DNA of 64,000 bases from Rhabdophis nuchalis (GCA_039707465.1 CM077645.1:145259503-145323502); one strand, 5' to 3'; shown: positions 1-11,649, numbered from the stretch's first letter. Numbers and translations are program-made. Notes: generated by a model from the letters alone, not told the origin.

Positions 1-46
1 GGGTATAAATTTAATAAAATAAAATAAAATAAATAAATAAAATAGT
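1..46 (+). mobile_element. CR1-type LINE 3' terminal tail, cut by window edge
   Basis: The window opens with a 'gggtataaatttaataaaat' type ending followed by A-rich (AAATA)n. The same ending closes the complete CR1 3' end at about 30130-30170. It is therefore the last bases of a plus-strand CR1 copy whose body lies to the left of the window. Confidence 0.7.
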
Positions 47-111
47 TATCTCCCTAAAGAATATAACATGTAAGGACAACCAAAAATTAAAGTCTATATT
101 TCACTCTAGCA

Positions 112-338
112 CAGGGGTAGTCAACCGTTTTATACCTACCACCCACTTTTGTATCTCTGTTAGTAGTAAAATTTTCTAACCGCCCACCAGTTCCATAGTA
201 ATGGTGATTTATAAAGTAGGGAAGTCAATTAAATTGAAAAAAAGGAAAGTGTTTCAGTATCGGACAAAACCCCTACCGCCCACCATGAAAGCTGGAACAC
301 CCACTAGTGGGCGGTAGGAACCAGGTTGACTACCACTG
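112..338. mobile_element. hAT MITE (family CAGNGGTAGTCAACC)
   Basis: The ends are inverted: CAGGGGTAGTCAACC at the left and GGTTGACTACCACTG at the right. They are flanked by near-perfect 8-bp target duplications (ctctagca at 104-111, ttctagca at 339-346). TSD length and CAG...CTG termini are typical of hAT transposons. There is no coding capacity, so it is non-autonomous. A second, rearranged member lies at 50771-52140. Confidence 0.88.
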
Positions 339-489
339 TTCTAGCACATCAGATGCAGATTTGAGGGAACAACTGTATATGTGAACATTATGCACTAATC
401 TCTTCAAGGATTGAAGCTTACAAGAGGTGTAAATCCACAGATTTATCTGCAAACCCTGCTCTTATTTATCACGTACACAGGGGCATCTT

Positions 490-951
490 CCACCAAGTAT
501 TATTATTATTTATTATTAATTTAATTTGTATACCGCCCTCTCTCCCGTTGGGACTCAGGGCAGTGCACAAGGATAATAAAAGATAAAATACATATAAATA
601 CAATCAATAGATAAATTTAAAATTAAATTAAATAAATTTAACCCGTGCTAAAATATTAAGAAACCCTATTAAAACAATGGTAAAAACAAACTATGCCAGG
701 CCGGCCGCATGAAAAAAGTAGGTCTTTAATGCTCGACGGAAGAGGTGAAGGTCCGTGATAGTACGAAGGTCGGGGGGCAGGTCGTTCCAGAGGGCTGGAC
801 CCGCCACAGAGAAGGCCCTTCCCCTGGGAGTCATCAGTGTATTGTGGGGAGCAAGTAGATTAGAAACCCTGCTCCAGCAGGATTGTTCCCTCTTCCAAAA
901 TAAAACAGGAGTCATATGCTCTATGGAAAGAATCCCTTGATGTGTGTACAT
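490..951 (-). mobile_element. CR1 LINE 3' end, truncated
   Basis: The minus strand encodes a remnant of the CR1 ORF2 C-terminus: the block TPRGRAFSVAGPALWNDLPP is followed by a DLHLFRRALKT stretch and a stop near 691. The same block occurs in the longer CR1 copies at 14.7, 28.9 and 29.8 kb. Beyond the stop is a 3' UTR ending in the 'gggcggtatacaaatt' type terminus and an AAT-rich tail at 490-530. It is 5'-truncated near 950, and the reading frame upstream of the block is degraded. Confidence 0.85.
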
Positions 952-1474
952 GTCAAGGAAAGCATATATACATTTGTGTGTAATTTTAAAATTGTTATTT
1001 GTAATTTAGAACATTTATATTTCAGCTTCCTATTCTCAAGTGTATTTGTATTTATAAAGATATTTGTATTTGTATTCTCAAATACAAATAATTATATTAA
1101 ATACATGCTGCATATAATCTGGCAATGCATAATATTTGCCAGAAGATAACTATATTTTCTCATAAAAAAATCCAGCTCCCTGCAGATTTGAGTCATTCTG
1201 CAGAAAAGCCAAAATATCTAGTATAACTTCACATTTCTTTTCTCCTATGCCAGGTTAATTCAATATTTTCTATCTCTGAAATTTCTGTGGAATATGTTAA
1301 ATTATCAGTAACTAAGAGCAGGCTAATCCACTTTTCTCATCCCTGACAATATGCAAAACAGCCTTAAATCATGGCTGGCCAAGGAATATTATGTAATAGC
1401 TGCTTCTTATTTTACTTTCAATTCAGATATGTTTATGGTCTTCACTGACCATCAAGCTTAGCAAAACAGCTATC
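952..1474. other. Unannotated AT-rich stretch
   Basis: No gene, exon or recognisable repeat was seen here. The stretch includes a locally repetitive run with several 'tatttgtattt' variants at 1000-1100. It lies downstream of WRNIP1 exon 3 and is probably intronic. Confidence 0.4.
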
Positions 1475-1482
1475 CTATACAG

Positions 1483-1617
1483 CAGGGGTCCCCAACCTTT
1501 GCAACTTTAAGTCTGAAGGACTTCAGCTCCCAGAATTTTCCAGCCAGCAAAGCTGGCTGGAGAAGTCTCGGAGCTGAAGTCCTTCAGACTTAAAGTTGCA
1601 AAGGTTGGGGACCCCTG
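1483..1617. mobile_element. hAT fold-back MITE, 135 bp, nearly a complete palindrome
   Basis: The left arm starts CAGGGGTCCCCAACC and the right arm ends GGTTGGGGACCCCTG. The arms are complementary over most of the element and meet at a short loop around the 'agccagcaaagctggct' centre. Perfect 8-bp TSDs 'ctatacag' lie at 1475-1482 and 1618-1625. The copy at 20569-20703 has exactly the same length and the same interior but differently mutated termini. Confidence 0.93.
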
Positions 1618-1625
1618 CTATACAG

Positions 1626-2775
1626 TATCTTCCCACGTGATTTAGGAAAAAATATAGCAACTCCCATGGTATTACGCACAAAAGCACTTTGCTGGACTGA
1701 ATTTTTCTACTTGCCTCATATCACTTCTGCAGATTATTAGGCTGCAGTCCATTTGCTATCTCATAGATGCCACTAAGTATGTAAATGAGCTGAAGCTGAC
1801 TAAAAGGTTATTTTTAAAGGCAAAATGAGCTGAGCAAATACGGATCAGGTCACAGGGCTTGTCTGAAATTAAAGCCAAATGTTTTAAAAGTTAAAAACAG
1901 AAATAAGTCAGTTAAAAGTTTGAACTTAAAAGTTCTTGCAAAAGAATAAACAAAAAAAGCCAAAAGAGGCCTCCATCTCTTTGGTCTGAACTCAAAAGGT
2001 ATATGCAACTATAAAACAGTAACAACTGCACTCATTGGCAGAATTATTTTTCAAAATTTTGTACTGATGATTTTGTATTGAGTTGCCTTCTACGGATCTA
2101 GAAAGATGATTTTATGGTTCTTGAACCTTACAGTAACATTACTGGCTACAACTTTGGTAACTCAAGAACAAATAAGACAGCTGGGAGAGCATGGAGAATT
2201 AGGAATTATGAGCAACTGTAGAAAACAATATCAAAACCTTTTAGATGTCACTAATGGAGATAGTTTAAATGAAGATATTAAGGAATACATCTGAGAACTT
2301 ATTCACAGAAACGAAAAAGTGTAGCCTCTGAATTTTGATGCTTCTTTTTGATGGGCGTGATGTAAGGAAATTTAGAATAACCTGGAGGAAGCAGAAGCTG
2401 CCAGTGGTTTAATGGTCAAAGAAACAAACTTAGGAAGGACTCACCCTAACAGATAAAGCAATTAAAGCAAGTAGCTTTGTACTTCCAGCTTTGCAACATT
2501 ATGTTAATATTCCATACAATAAATCAGATTTAACTCACCTAGTTGTGTTTCCTTATCTGGTTTATGTTCTCAAGTAAAATTTGAAAAAATATCAACATAC
2601 ATAATAAAAAGAATAACAAGGCACAGGCAGATACATCTTTACTACAGGTGTAGAGGCAAAACAATCTAAAGGAACATTCTAATTGCTTTCATGCTATCCT
2701 GTAGATGTTACCTTGTTGATCTCAGTCTAGAAATCATGCTCACCATTTCCCAGCTCCCTCTAAAAGAAAACCTGC
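1626..2775. other. Gene-poor stretch with one unrecognised 62-codon ORF (2106-2294, +)
   Basis: A plus-strand ORF at 2106-2294 starts MILWFLNLTVTLLATTLV and continues through TQEQIRQLGEHGELG to a KEYI stop. I do not recognise the family. Its start is hydrophobic, the rest is polar, and there is no clear splice acceptor. It could be a decayed processed pseudogene (AATAAA-like signals follow at about 2518) or chance. Nothing else was identified. Confidence 0.2.
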
Positions 2776-2800
2776 TTGGATATGGTAATATAAATATAAC

Positions 2801-3044
2801 CTTGGATATGGTAATATAAATATAACAATTTCTGATTCCTTACTATCCAATGTTTATTGACAATAAATAAGATATAAGGTAATCCTATGGGACGTGGCAT
2901 TCTGAAACTGATATGGTAATATAATATATCCAAACCTTGGATATGGTAATATAAATATATAAATTTCTGATTCCTTACTATCTAATGTTTATTGACAATA
3001 AATAAGCTATAAGGTAATCCTATGGGACGTGGCATTCTGAAACT
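2801..3044. repeat. Local direct duplication, two about 109-bp copies 135 bp apart
   Basis: Segments 2801-2909 and 2936-3044 are nearly identical. Both begin 'cttggatatggtaat' and end 'gggacgtggcattctgaaac'. A third, short copy of the first part lies at 2775-2800. Differences are few (for example taagatat/taagctat), so the duplication is fairly recent. Confidence 0.9.
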
Positions 3045-3477
3045 TTTAAAGCTACCTCAACAAACCTAGCATAAATATGAAGGTTTAGTATCACTTAAAA
3101 CTCTACTTCAGCTCTTTCTACCTATGCGAATAACAATTGCAAGGCATTAATCTAATTTAGTTCCCAACTTCCGCTGAAATTTTCCTCAGTCTCAGCTTTC
3201 ACTTGCACAATAGCGTATTTTTGCCAGCCTCCAAAATTAAACACAGGACATCTTGAACACCAAGTCTTGATGTTTGTACCCTGTAACCAGTGATACCTAG
3301 AGACAAAAATATACACAGAGACAAGAGAGGACACTCTAGGACCTAGCACTGGCTGACCTCCGAGTGGAATGTCAACTAAAAGGATTCCGGTAGGAAAAAC
3401 ACAAATAATGCACCAGTATTTGCCTAAAGGAATAAAATTTTCAATGAATAAAGACACATCAATGATTGACATAGAAG

Positions 3478-3662
3478 CAGGGGTAGTATTCACTTACTTT
3501 CCTTATTGGTTCGCAAATGTGCATGTGCTCGGCCTTCCGCGCATGTGCTTTGGCTTGAAAACATGCCTAAATAGGACGGCATAGAGCTGGGGCGGAGGCC
3601 CACCCACAATTTCCACTACCAGTTCGGCCGAATCAGCCCAAACCGGCTAAATACCACCTCTG
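3478..3662. mobile_element. hAT MITE (CAGNGGTGGTATTCA family), copy in duplication unit 1
   Basis: It starts CAGGGGTAGTATTCA and ends TAAATACCACCTCTG, with 8-bp TSDs catagaag/cttagaag. The identical second copy is at 3797-3981 and arose by the 319-bp duplication rather than by a new insertion. Relatives lie at 18381, 37252 and 45484. Confidence 0.88.
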
Positions 3663-3796
3663 CTTAGAAGTAATTAGTATTTATTATATGCCAACTAAAA
3701 GGATTCCGGTAGGAAAAACACAAATAATGCACCAGTATTTGCCTAAAGGAATAAAATTTTCAATGAATAAAGACACATCAATGATTGACATAGAAG

Positions 3797-3981
3797 CAGG
3801 GGTAGTATTCACTTACTTTCCTTATTGGTTCGCAAATGTGCATGTGCTCGGCCTTCCGCGCATGTGCTTTGGCTTGAAAACATGCCTAAATAGGACGGCA
3901 TAGAGCTGGGGCGGAGGCCCACCCACAATTTCCACTACCAGTTCGGCCGAACCAGCCCAAACCGGCTAAATACCACCTCTG
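3797..3981. mobile_element. hAT MITE, copy in duplication unit 2
   Basis: Same termini and TSD-like flanks as the copy at 3478-3662, offset by exactly 319 bp. It is part of the duplicated unit. Confidence 0.88.
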
Positions 3982-4125
3982 CTTAGAAGTAATTAGTATT
4001 TATTATATGCCTGTCTACATACTACTGAGCAATATTTTATTTATTTTTATTTATTTTATTCAATTTATATCAAATATGAATAATTATCTGTAGTTTGTAG
4101 TGCTTACCTTTATTTTATGCTTGTA

Positions 4126-4508
4126 CAAGTAGTCCTTGACTTACAACAGTTCACTTAGTGACCATTCAAACTTACGATGGTACTAAAAAAGTGACTTATG
4201 ACCCTTTTTCACACTGATCAATATTGCAGCATCCCCATGGTCATGTGATGTACATTCAGATGCTTGACAACTGACTCGCATTTATGATGGCTGCAGTGTC
4301 CTGGGGGTCATGTGATGACCTTTTACAACTTTCTAACAAGCAAAGTCAATGGGGAAGCCAAATTCACTTAAAAACTGTGTGACTGATTTAACAACTGCAA
4401 TGATTCACTTAACAAATGTAGCAAGAAAGGTCATAAAATCGGGCAAGTCTCGCTTAACAAATTTCTCACTTAACAACATAAATTTTGGCCTCAATTGTGG
4501 ACTACCTG
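4126..4508. mobile_element. TA-flanked MITE (CAGGTAGTCC family)
   Basis: The termini are CAAGTAGTCCTTGACTTAC and ...GGACTACCTG, flanked by TA on both sides, as expected for a Tc1/mariner/pogo-type element. Internal sequence rich in 'cttaacaac' and 'gtcatgtgat' is shared with the copies at 18195, 24409, 44753, 46782 and 56240. It has no coding capacity. Confidence 0.82.
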
Positions 4509-4510
4509 TA

Positions 4511-6560
4511 TGTAACCACAATGACATACAGAATAACACATGGGGACAAAATTACATTGTTATTTCTAATCAGGTATTTGCCTCATACTCCCTAGGAACT
4601 TCAGATAAAATTAGAAGGGATTCTATTAACTTTCACCTCACAACAATTATTTGAGGAAAGTTAGCCCAAGGATATAACTAGGTCAGATAATGGCTGGCCC
4701 AGGGTTTTCACAATATTTTTAAAATAAAGAAATGAAGGAGAGTGATTATTTTTTTATTGCAAGAGTTGAATTTCATGCTTTTTCTGTGCCTACCACTGTT
4801 GCAATGCTCTCGTTAACATTGTTTCTCCTGCTTCAATTCAGAAACTAGTTAGGGGAATGGAGCTACAGGAGACAAATTATGAAGCATTTCTGTTTGTCTA
4901 GTCTAGAGGAGAAAGCAGATGCCTACTGTGGACAGTTATAACTTGGCCCTACGAAACAATTATTGCACAAAATCAACCACAGACTTTTATGCTCAAATCC
5001 TTACAAAAAAATCTTAACATAAAAAAACCATGTTTAGGCCCACTCTGAAATTAGAGCTACAGTGCAGTAGAACTTAGTCCTTCCTCTATATAAATAATTT
5101 CCCCTCTTCCAGTTTCTGTTCTTTGTCATGTCTGCTACATGCTAATTTGCATATTGGCCACATTAAGATACAGACAAAAAAGAAAAAGAAAATCTCACAG
5201 TGAATTGTCCAGGAACAAAGACTTTGAAACATATTTTAACAACCTAGCTACATGCAAAAAATACTTTATTTCTGGCTCCTTTGTCATGTCTGATTCTTTT
5301 CACTTTAAGACTTCTTTAATGTGCCTAACATTCCTGCCTCTACTTTTTTTCTAGCTCAACTTATATTCTGAGATATCCACTACACAGTGAATGTTGATTG
5401 TGACATACCATATGTAGTGCATTGCAGGCAACACAGTGCCACATCTATGAGTACAACAGTATGAGAGTTGGATGCTTATAGCACACAACTTCCTAGCCTT
5501 TGAATTGCAGAGGAAATTTATATTAGTCTTCTTGAAGACTAGTCTCTAATTTCTGTCCGTGTTGTATTTCCTAATTATTATTTTTTTTGCATTTCTACTG
5601 AACTGTTCCCAGTCAAACGAGGCTATGGCTGTTTATAATATAAATCCAGACAATAATAAAATAGCACTGCTAAAAAAAAATAGTAAAGATATTCCAATAC
5701 ACTGTAACATCAAATAAAAAACTTTTAAAATATTGAGGACATGCCCTGGCAAACATGTCTCTGTCTTCTTCCTATCTTTATAAACGTTTTACCCTAGTTT
5801 CCCACAATTATTTCTTTCACAATTATTTCTCATGTGAATCACTTCGGTGCTTTTAAATCACGTTTCTTGAGTATGAAGCAGTCTAAAAAGAACCAAATCT
5901 ATGTAGTTTGATTCTATTCATATAATTTATTTCTATCACAACATTTGGAATTATGTGTAGCAAAATTTGTTTCTGTTTGGTTTTCTGAGGAAGGATAGGC
6001 AATGAATACACCGAATACTGCTGAGGTATTTTTATTGCTATAAAATGTGGTCTATTTGCCTCACTATCTGCCTATCTTATGCACCACAAGTCGGGGTGTC
6101 TAACAAAATAATAATAAAACCCATCGGAATAGCAAAACTAATATAACCCACCCCAACCTCTCCCCCCCCTCCCCCAAAACCAGGAGCACCGGTGCCTGTA
6201 TTTGAAAACTCCCGAGAGACCATTTCGTCTATTTAAAAGAGCTAAGAGAATACACTGTGAAACTTGGCAAAAAGTGATTTGGTATTACATGTAGCCAACA
6301 TTATGTACCTTTCAGTAACGTACCGTGACTACAAATGAGGACTCCTTTGGATATAATAGCAATGGTACAGCTGCCAACTTTCCATAACTTCATTCCAATG
6401 TGCTGCTGTGATGCTTGAAGACCAAGTATTAGTTCAAAAAGCCCTTCAAATGTAAACCTTTCAGCTAAACGCCTAATCTAATAGGATATTATCCTATAAT
6501 ATGATAGACTTTTAAATACTACAGAATTGTACAATAAAGTCATATGGCACAACTGCTTTA
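4511..6560. other. Non-coding stretch
   Basis: This AT-rich DNA shows no convincing exon on either strand and no element I can name. The 71-codon ORF at 5139-5354 has no recognisable domain and biased A/T-rich codons, and looks like chance. It is probably WRNIP1 intron. Confidence 0.4.
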
Positions 6561-6571
6561 TCATTCAGACC

Positions 6572-6700
6572 AGGGGTGTCCAACTCTTAGCCTGTGGACC
6601 ATATGTGGCCCTGGACAGCTAGTATTGTGGCTCCCCCAGATCATAAACTTTTAACATTATGTGATTTAATATTATAAAACTATATATTTTGTATGTGTTC
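6572..6700. mobile_element. hAT-like repeat fragment
   Basis: It begins CAGGGGTGTCCAACTC, a terminus like that of the element at about 24191 (CAGGGCTGTCAAACTCC). The right end is not clear. It is a degraded fragment. Confidence 0.45.
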
Positions 6701-6727
6701 CAAGACACATAGATGTGTCCTCTTTAC

Positions 6728-6835
6728 TCAATGCAGAATAACAGAGTTGGAAGGGACCTTGTAAGTCTTCTAGCCCAACCTTATACCATTTTAGACAAAT
6801 GGTTGTCCAACCTCATCTTAAAAAACTCCAGTATT
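6728..6835 (-). mobile_element. CR1 3' UTR fragment (chicken-type CR1)
   Basis: The sequence 'acagagttggaagggacct' and the following 'tccaacc...ccattttagacaaatgg' match the reverse complement of the CR1 3' end at 55400-55510. It is an old, 5'-truncated copy. Confidence 0.75.
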
Positions 6836-7030
6836 TTTAATACTGAGGCCCAGGCAAGCCAAAAGGCAGGACACTCATGATAGAGATAGTACTTTTCAAG
6901 GCTTCTGCTTTTTTTTAACCACTTTCTTATACTGATTATATAACCTTGAGTAAGATTCTTAACTTTTCTGTGCTTCAGTTTATTCATGTTTACCCAACTG
7001 GTGGAGCTGGAGTGACATATATATACATAG

Positions 7031-7256
7031 AAATAGCAATAGCTCTTGGACTTATATACAGTTTCATAGTGCTTTACAGGCCTCTCTAAGCAATTTAGAG
7101 TGTCAGCATATTTCCCCCAACAATCTGGATCCTCATTTTACCCACCTCGGAAGGATGAAAGGCTGAGTTAACCTTAAGCCTGTCAGGGTCAAACTGCTGG
7201 CAGATGGCAGAGTTAGCCTGCAATACTGCTTTTTAACCACTGTGCCACCCCATGGG
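7031..7256 (-). mobile_element. tRNA-derived SINE, antisense
   Basis: On the minus strand the element starts with a tRNA-like head containing 'gtggcacagtggttaaaaag' (A-box position). It then has a conserved body around 'ccttccgaggtgggtaaaat' and ends in the 'ctattgctatt' tail. This arrangement matches an abundant squamate tRNA-SINE. The B-box is degraded. Confidence 0.7.
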
Positions 7257-7259
7257 ACA

Positions 7260-9202
7260 TAAAGCATGCTGGCCTCATCAGTTTGAAGTACCTCACAACA
7301 GCAACAAGCTCACTAAAAACCTCTTTCTTTTCAGAAACGAGATGGGGAAAATGTGTACCTTCCACATGAACTCTAATTGGGAGACCACCGTAATTTAGTA
7401 ACAAAGGGTCACCAATCCCAAAGCTTAAAGCCTTGTCCTGACCAACTTAAATTACATTTATTTAGCATATGCCCAAGAATACACACATGCCCAAAATGGA
7501 TAGTGAAACACAAAACCGTGAACAGGAGGAGGAAAAAAAATAGTTTCTACTATCTACATTCCATTCAGAAACAAAAGCCGCCAACCTCAGCCAAAGAATT
7601 GCTGTAATCACAGCTGTGACATTATGTTACTTCGTCTCTGCCCCTTAAGCCACTGTTTATATCCTGCTGCAACATGAAAATGTGAGAAATGCAATATCCT
7701 AAATAAGAAGACAAGATGCCTCTGTTCCCCTAAATCGTGCAGTCTAGTTAGAAGCGTATCATTTTTCTTAATTATCAGAGAAAAACTGAATAAAAGGCAA
7801 TGGTTTTCCCCCCAAAAGGATTCATTATGTGACTTCATTAAGACAATATTAACATTAACTAGCATATTGACTTCTGTGAAGGCAATGTTAATTCTAAAAT
7901 ATTTCCTAGTTTCTCAAAATAAAAAATACAGAAGTACAAAGAAAAAATAAAATAATGGGAAAATAGGGGAGGAAAAGGAGAAAGAAAGAAAAGAAAATAG
8001 TATAGAGCAAAGGGGAAAAGACAAAAACATTGACTTCCGACTCCTTTTGATGTAGTAGAGTAAGGTAGTAACATAAAACCTCAACTTTTTACTTTTATAT
8101 AATCACATATACTAGTCATTTCTATAACAGAAAACATATCTAACCAGCAAAAACCTAAAATCAAACTTTCACTTTTTTCACTTCAAGTATAAAGTCCGAA
8201 AGTTGTTTCCAAGCAGAAACAAAATTAGTTTTTTCCCCCTTTAATTAACAATAGCACTCACCAACAGAAAATTACTAGTGTTTAAGCTCCAAAAAATGAA
8301 CACGGATTTATTTATTAAATGTTTATGCCGCCCGTCACCCCTACAAAATGACTCTGGTTGGCTTACAAGTTATAAAACAAGTAAAATAATTAGCTGAAGC
8401 AGAATTAGCTGAAGCAGTGAGACTTAAATATAAATATGCTCTATGAATTGAAATTCTTGTCTAAAGCTAGGAATAGATATTTGAGCTCCTTATGCCCCTA
8501 ATCATGCTTCACTAGGCAAAATAAATATGCTTTTACACTGAAGAAGTTGCAGTATATAATTTATTAAATGTAGCTGTTTTCTACGTTTCAATCTGAGGGA
8601 GCACTTATGTTAATGTTTAGACTTCAGAATTTCTGAAATAAGGTAAGATGAAAGCAAAAGTTTCACATGAGGTAGGCTTTGTAATTTTACCTGAAAACAA
8701 CTTGGAATTGATTTTAAATATTTACTTGAATTGTTTGATGGCATTTTAGGATCAGCAATGTGTCCTTATGGGAGATAATCATTTTTCTTTCACTGTTCAC
8801 TTTTAATAAAATACCCAGGATACAAAGGCAATTCTGATCAACAGAATCAAAACAAGTCAGGGAGAGCTGAACTGGCCAGCACTTTGGAATATTGTGATAA
8901 ACTTGCAATAAACTACTGCATAGAAATTATATTAGAAACCTAAAGACAATACACAGCTGCTGTCAAATGTAAAATGTTATAGAATTAGGCTCAATTTTTT
9001 TTTAATTGTGGCTTCACACTGCTGCTTTCTACTACTTGTGTTCAACACAACCCCTTTCCTTTGCTATTAAAAGAGTTTGGTTTTTGTATCCCCACCCCGC
9101 TCCATAAGTTCTTCCTGCCTTCTGCTTTGGCAATCTGTCACTGGATTCCTTCGGTGGTGTACGTTAACACGTTGCACGTTGCAGTCTACAAAGCATACTT
9201 AC
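7260..9202. other. Non-coding stretch left of WRNIP1 exon 3
   Basis: This is AT-rich and presumably intron 3 of WRNIP1. A short LINE 3' remnant ('ttatgccgcccgtcacccc') lies at about 8307-8390. A purine-rich block lies at 7940-8010. The ORFs at 7377, 7608, 7859 and 8714 show no domain or splice context and are taken as chance. Confidence 0.4.
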
Positions 9203-9447
9203 TCAGAGCCCTTGCTGTTGTTGGCATTCAAAGAGCTGGTGAGTTCCTCATCTTGGCTCAGAACCTGGACCCCTAAGGACTTGACAGCTCGCATCAGAAT
9301 AGCTTCCACTGCTTCAACAGAGAGTTTCTCAAGAACAATAACGCGGCACCGACTCAACAGCGCTGAATTGACCTGGAAGGAAGGATTTTCTGTTGTTGCC
9401 CCAATCAGGGTTATGGTTCCACACTCAACGTGAGGAAGAAAAGTGTC
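9203..9447 (-). CDS. WRNIP1: WRNIP1 coding exon 3 (AAA+ sensor-1 region)
   Basis: This exon encodes 81 codons plus 2 nt: it starts [10 protein letters not shown] and continues through [22 protein letters not shown] and SQDEEL to [16 protein letters not shown] is the WRNIP1/MgsA/Rad-type AAA+ sensor-1 segment, and the Arg in LLSRCR sits where the arginine finger is expected. The acceptor is 'tgtccag|GAC' on the minus strand and the donor is 'tctga|gtaagt'. Its start phase matches the end of exon 2 (phase 0), and it ends in phase 2. No exon joining on in that phase was found to the left, so the rest of the protein (ATPase lid and MgsA C-terminal domains) should lie beyond position 1. Confidence 0.95.
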
Positions 9448-10700
9448 CTGGACATGGGAGGAAAACAAACAATTGGTCCTAGTCAATGCCAACTGCAGAT
9501 ATCTCGTGTGAGTATATTGATAGCTTGTCTGCTTAGAAAGGTAACAGCTTTGTTAATAGTTTGTGTTGGAGACAATCACCTCTGCCCTCATTACCATACC
9601 AAGCTAAAAATTAAAACTTTGTGTGGAAACCACCTTGAGTCTTAGAACTTTAGCCTTGATGCCTACGCATCTAATAAGGTGGTTCATTCATTGTAGCCAG
9701 GTTCATTTCTATGATGCCACAAGAATCTTGATCATGCAGGATACTGAAAATAGTATGTTTTTGTAACATAGGTATCATTGTTTTGGAGAAATTAAGGGTG
9801 TGATGGTAAATCTTAACCTGGCTCCTTGATTTTCAAAAGGATTATTCAAAGACTGTAAAACACCAGATACATTTGGATATTATATATAACACAGCGAATG
9901 TTTGGAAATTTTACCATAGCCTAGTTTCATTGCAATTCCCCCCCTATTTAATAAATTATTTTAATATAATTTAATTATTTAATATACTTTTTGATATGTT
10001 TTGTCTTCAGTCTCCAAATCTCCCTATGTAGTCATTTGATGATATAATCAACCAATTCCATCTCCAAAAGGTTCTAGCATTCTATTTTAGTCCTGAAACT
10101 AACATTGTAAAAGTTACATTTACAAGCCAAAATGTACTTTTTCACTCATGAACAAATTAAGTAAAGATGGCTGTTATGTCCCTTCATAACCTTGCTTGGC
10201 TAGAAAAGAAGTTTCTGCTTTTTGCTAGGAGGATAGGAAAATATATTAAAAATGGAAATGGTTGCCAAATTCTCAATCCCAAACTTGCTTTTTAAATAGA
10301 CTGTAATAATGTTAAATCTTAATACGGCAATCGGCATCAATATGGTAGTATCAAGTATCAGCATTGATTTTTAAGGCCATTAAAATGGGTCTCTAAATTC
10401 AAGACAAAATGCATGTAAACACGCATTATGCCAGCATGATATAACAGATCAAGTGTAGAGACTTGAACTGGGGAGACCTTGGCACAAAGTTCTGCTTACT
10501 AAGTGACCTTCGGCTAGGCACTCTCTCAAATCTTGTTCTGCTTCAGAAGGCAAATACAGAAAAATTGGATAATTCTCTAAATAGATTTCCAGAGCTCCTT
10601 AAGGAAAGGTGCATCACAATCGTTCAGAGTTAAACCGTTGCTCAAGCACATTGACTTAAGGATACCCTAGTATTCTGACTGCATATAGAAAAATTAATAC
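9448..10700 (-). other. WRNIP1: WRNIP1 intron 2
   Basis: Intron between exons 2 and 3 with GT-AG borders on the minus strand (donor cag|gtatta at the right end, acceptor at the left end). It is AT-rich, and I recognise no inserted element. Confidence 0.85.
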
Positions 10701-10892
10701 CTGTTGGGACTTATTGAAACGGTGTATCTCATCTATAAATAGGATAGTCTTCCTCTTGCAGAGTCTCTTTTCATTTTGGGCTTGGAAAATTACATCTCGG
10801 ACATCACTCGTTTTGGCACTTGTGGCGGACAGTGTCACAAACCGTATTCCATTCTTCTTACTGCTGCTGGCTATGATATGTGCCAAGGTTGT
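10701..10892 (-). CDS. WRNIP1: WRNIP1 coding exon 2 (Walker A tail to Walker B)
   Basis: This exon has exactly 64 codons, phase 0 at both ends. It starts TTLAHIIASS and contains FVTLSATSAK, DVRDVIFQAQ and ILFIDEIHRFNKSQQ. The initial Thr-Thr completes the Walker A motif begun at the end of exon 1 (GPPGCGK). LFIDEIHRF is the Walker B box with catalytic Asp-Glu followed by the HRF signature of the WRNIP1/RarA clade. The acceptor is 'tttcag|ACAACC' and the donor 'CAACAG|gtatta'. WRNIP1 is a nuclear AAA+ ATPase that binds ubiquitinated proteins, WRN helicase and DNA polymerase delta at stalled forks. Confidence 0.96.
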
Positions 10893-11649
10893 CTGAAATG
10901 AGAAAAAAAAAAGGCAAAGCATGCTGATTTCGTTCTGAAAACAGAAAACAACCCGTGTGAAAACATATGGACGTGAAGGAAATATTGGGATAAAAACATA
11001 GCGAATGGGTGTACCTATGTAAAATAATTTCTTCCCTTGCAATGGAAAGGGGGTTACCTAAATAGAAAACCTAAACTATTTAAAGCTTAAAAAAGAATTA
11101 TCATCCAGACAGGAGGTCGAGTGGGGAGGAAAACAGATCTCCTACCCCCTGGCAGAGATCCAAGAGCTATTTTAGCCCTTGGACATGCTCAGTAGGGTTC
11201 TAGAGGTTCCTTTGAGACCAGGGTTATATTATCTCACTGAATATGTTAATCTGAAAAAAGGGATGGGCTCCTTTTAGCTATTTCTTTCAGCCATTAATTG
11301 GCCTTAAGAAACACAATAAATCTAATTTGTTTGTTGCAGGTGTTTTCCTAACTTATTAAAGGGAGAATTATTCTATCTGCTTTGCTTTGCCCTCTTAATA
11401 GGACACCATAGTTTACAACATTGATTTAGTGCTGGATTTTTTACGGGGCCTTGTTGCAGTAACTATTTCTGCTCAACAGCTACAAGGCCTGCCAGTTTCT
11501 GAATATTTTTGCAATCTACACCTTCAGACACAAAGACAATTTAGTGGTATTCTTGTGGGCTAGTACCCACATCGGCAAAACTATGTTTGACTTCTAAAGT
11601 GGGTAATAATTTTCTAAGTATTAGGCAGTACAACACTTAACACATTGCA

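Larger units (their letters stand above)
3373..4010. repeat. Tandem segmental duplication, 2 x 319 bp
   Basis: Unit 1 (3373-3691) and unit 2 (3692-4010) start with 'caactaaaaggattccgg' and end at 'tattatatgc'. I see one substitution between them (ccgaatcagc versus ccgaaccagc). Each unit contains a whole hAT MITE plus about 105 bp of left flank and about 29 bp of right flank, so host DNA as well as the transposon was duplicated. The 71-codon ORFs inside each unit are by-products of the repeat. Confidence 0.95.

Noticed and set aside
1..9196. Search for WRNIP1 exons 4 onward on the minus strand
   Set aside because: No segment with the expected C-terminal domain peptides, GC content or a phase-2 acceptor was seen. 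I conclude they lie outside the window rather than force a call.
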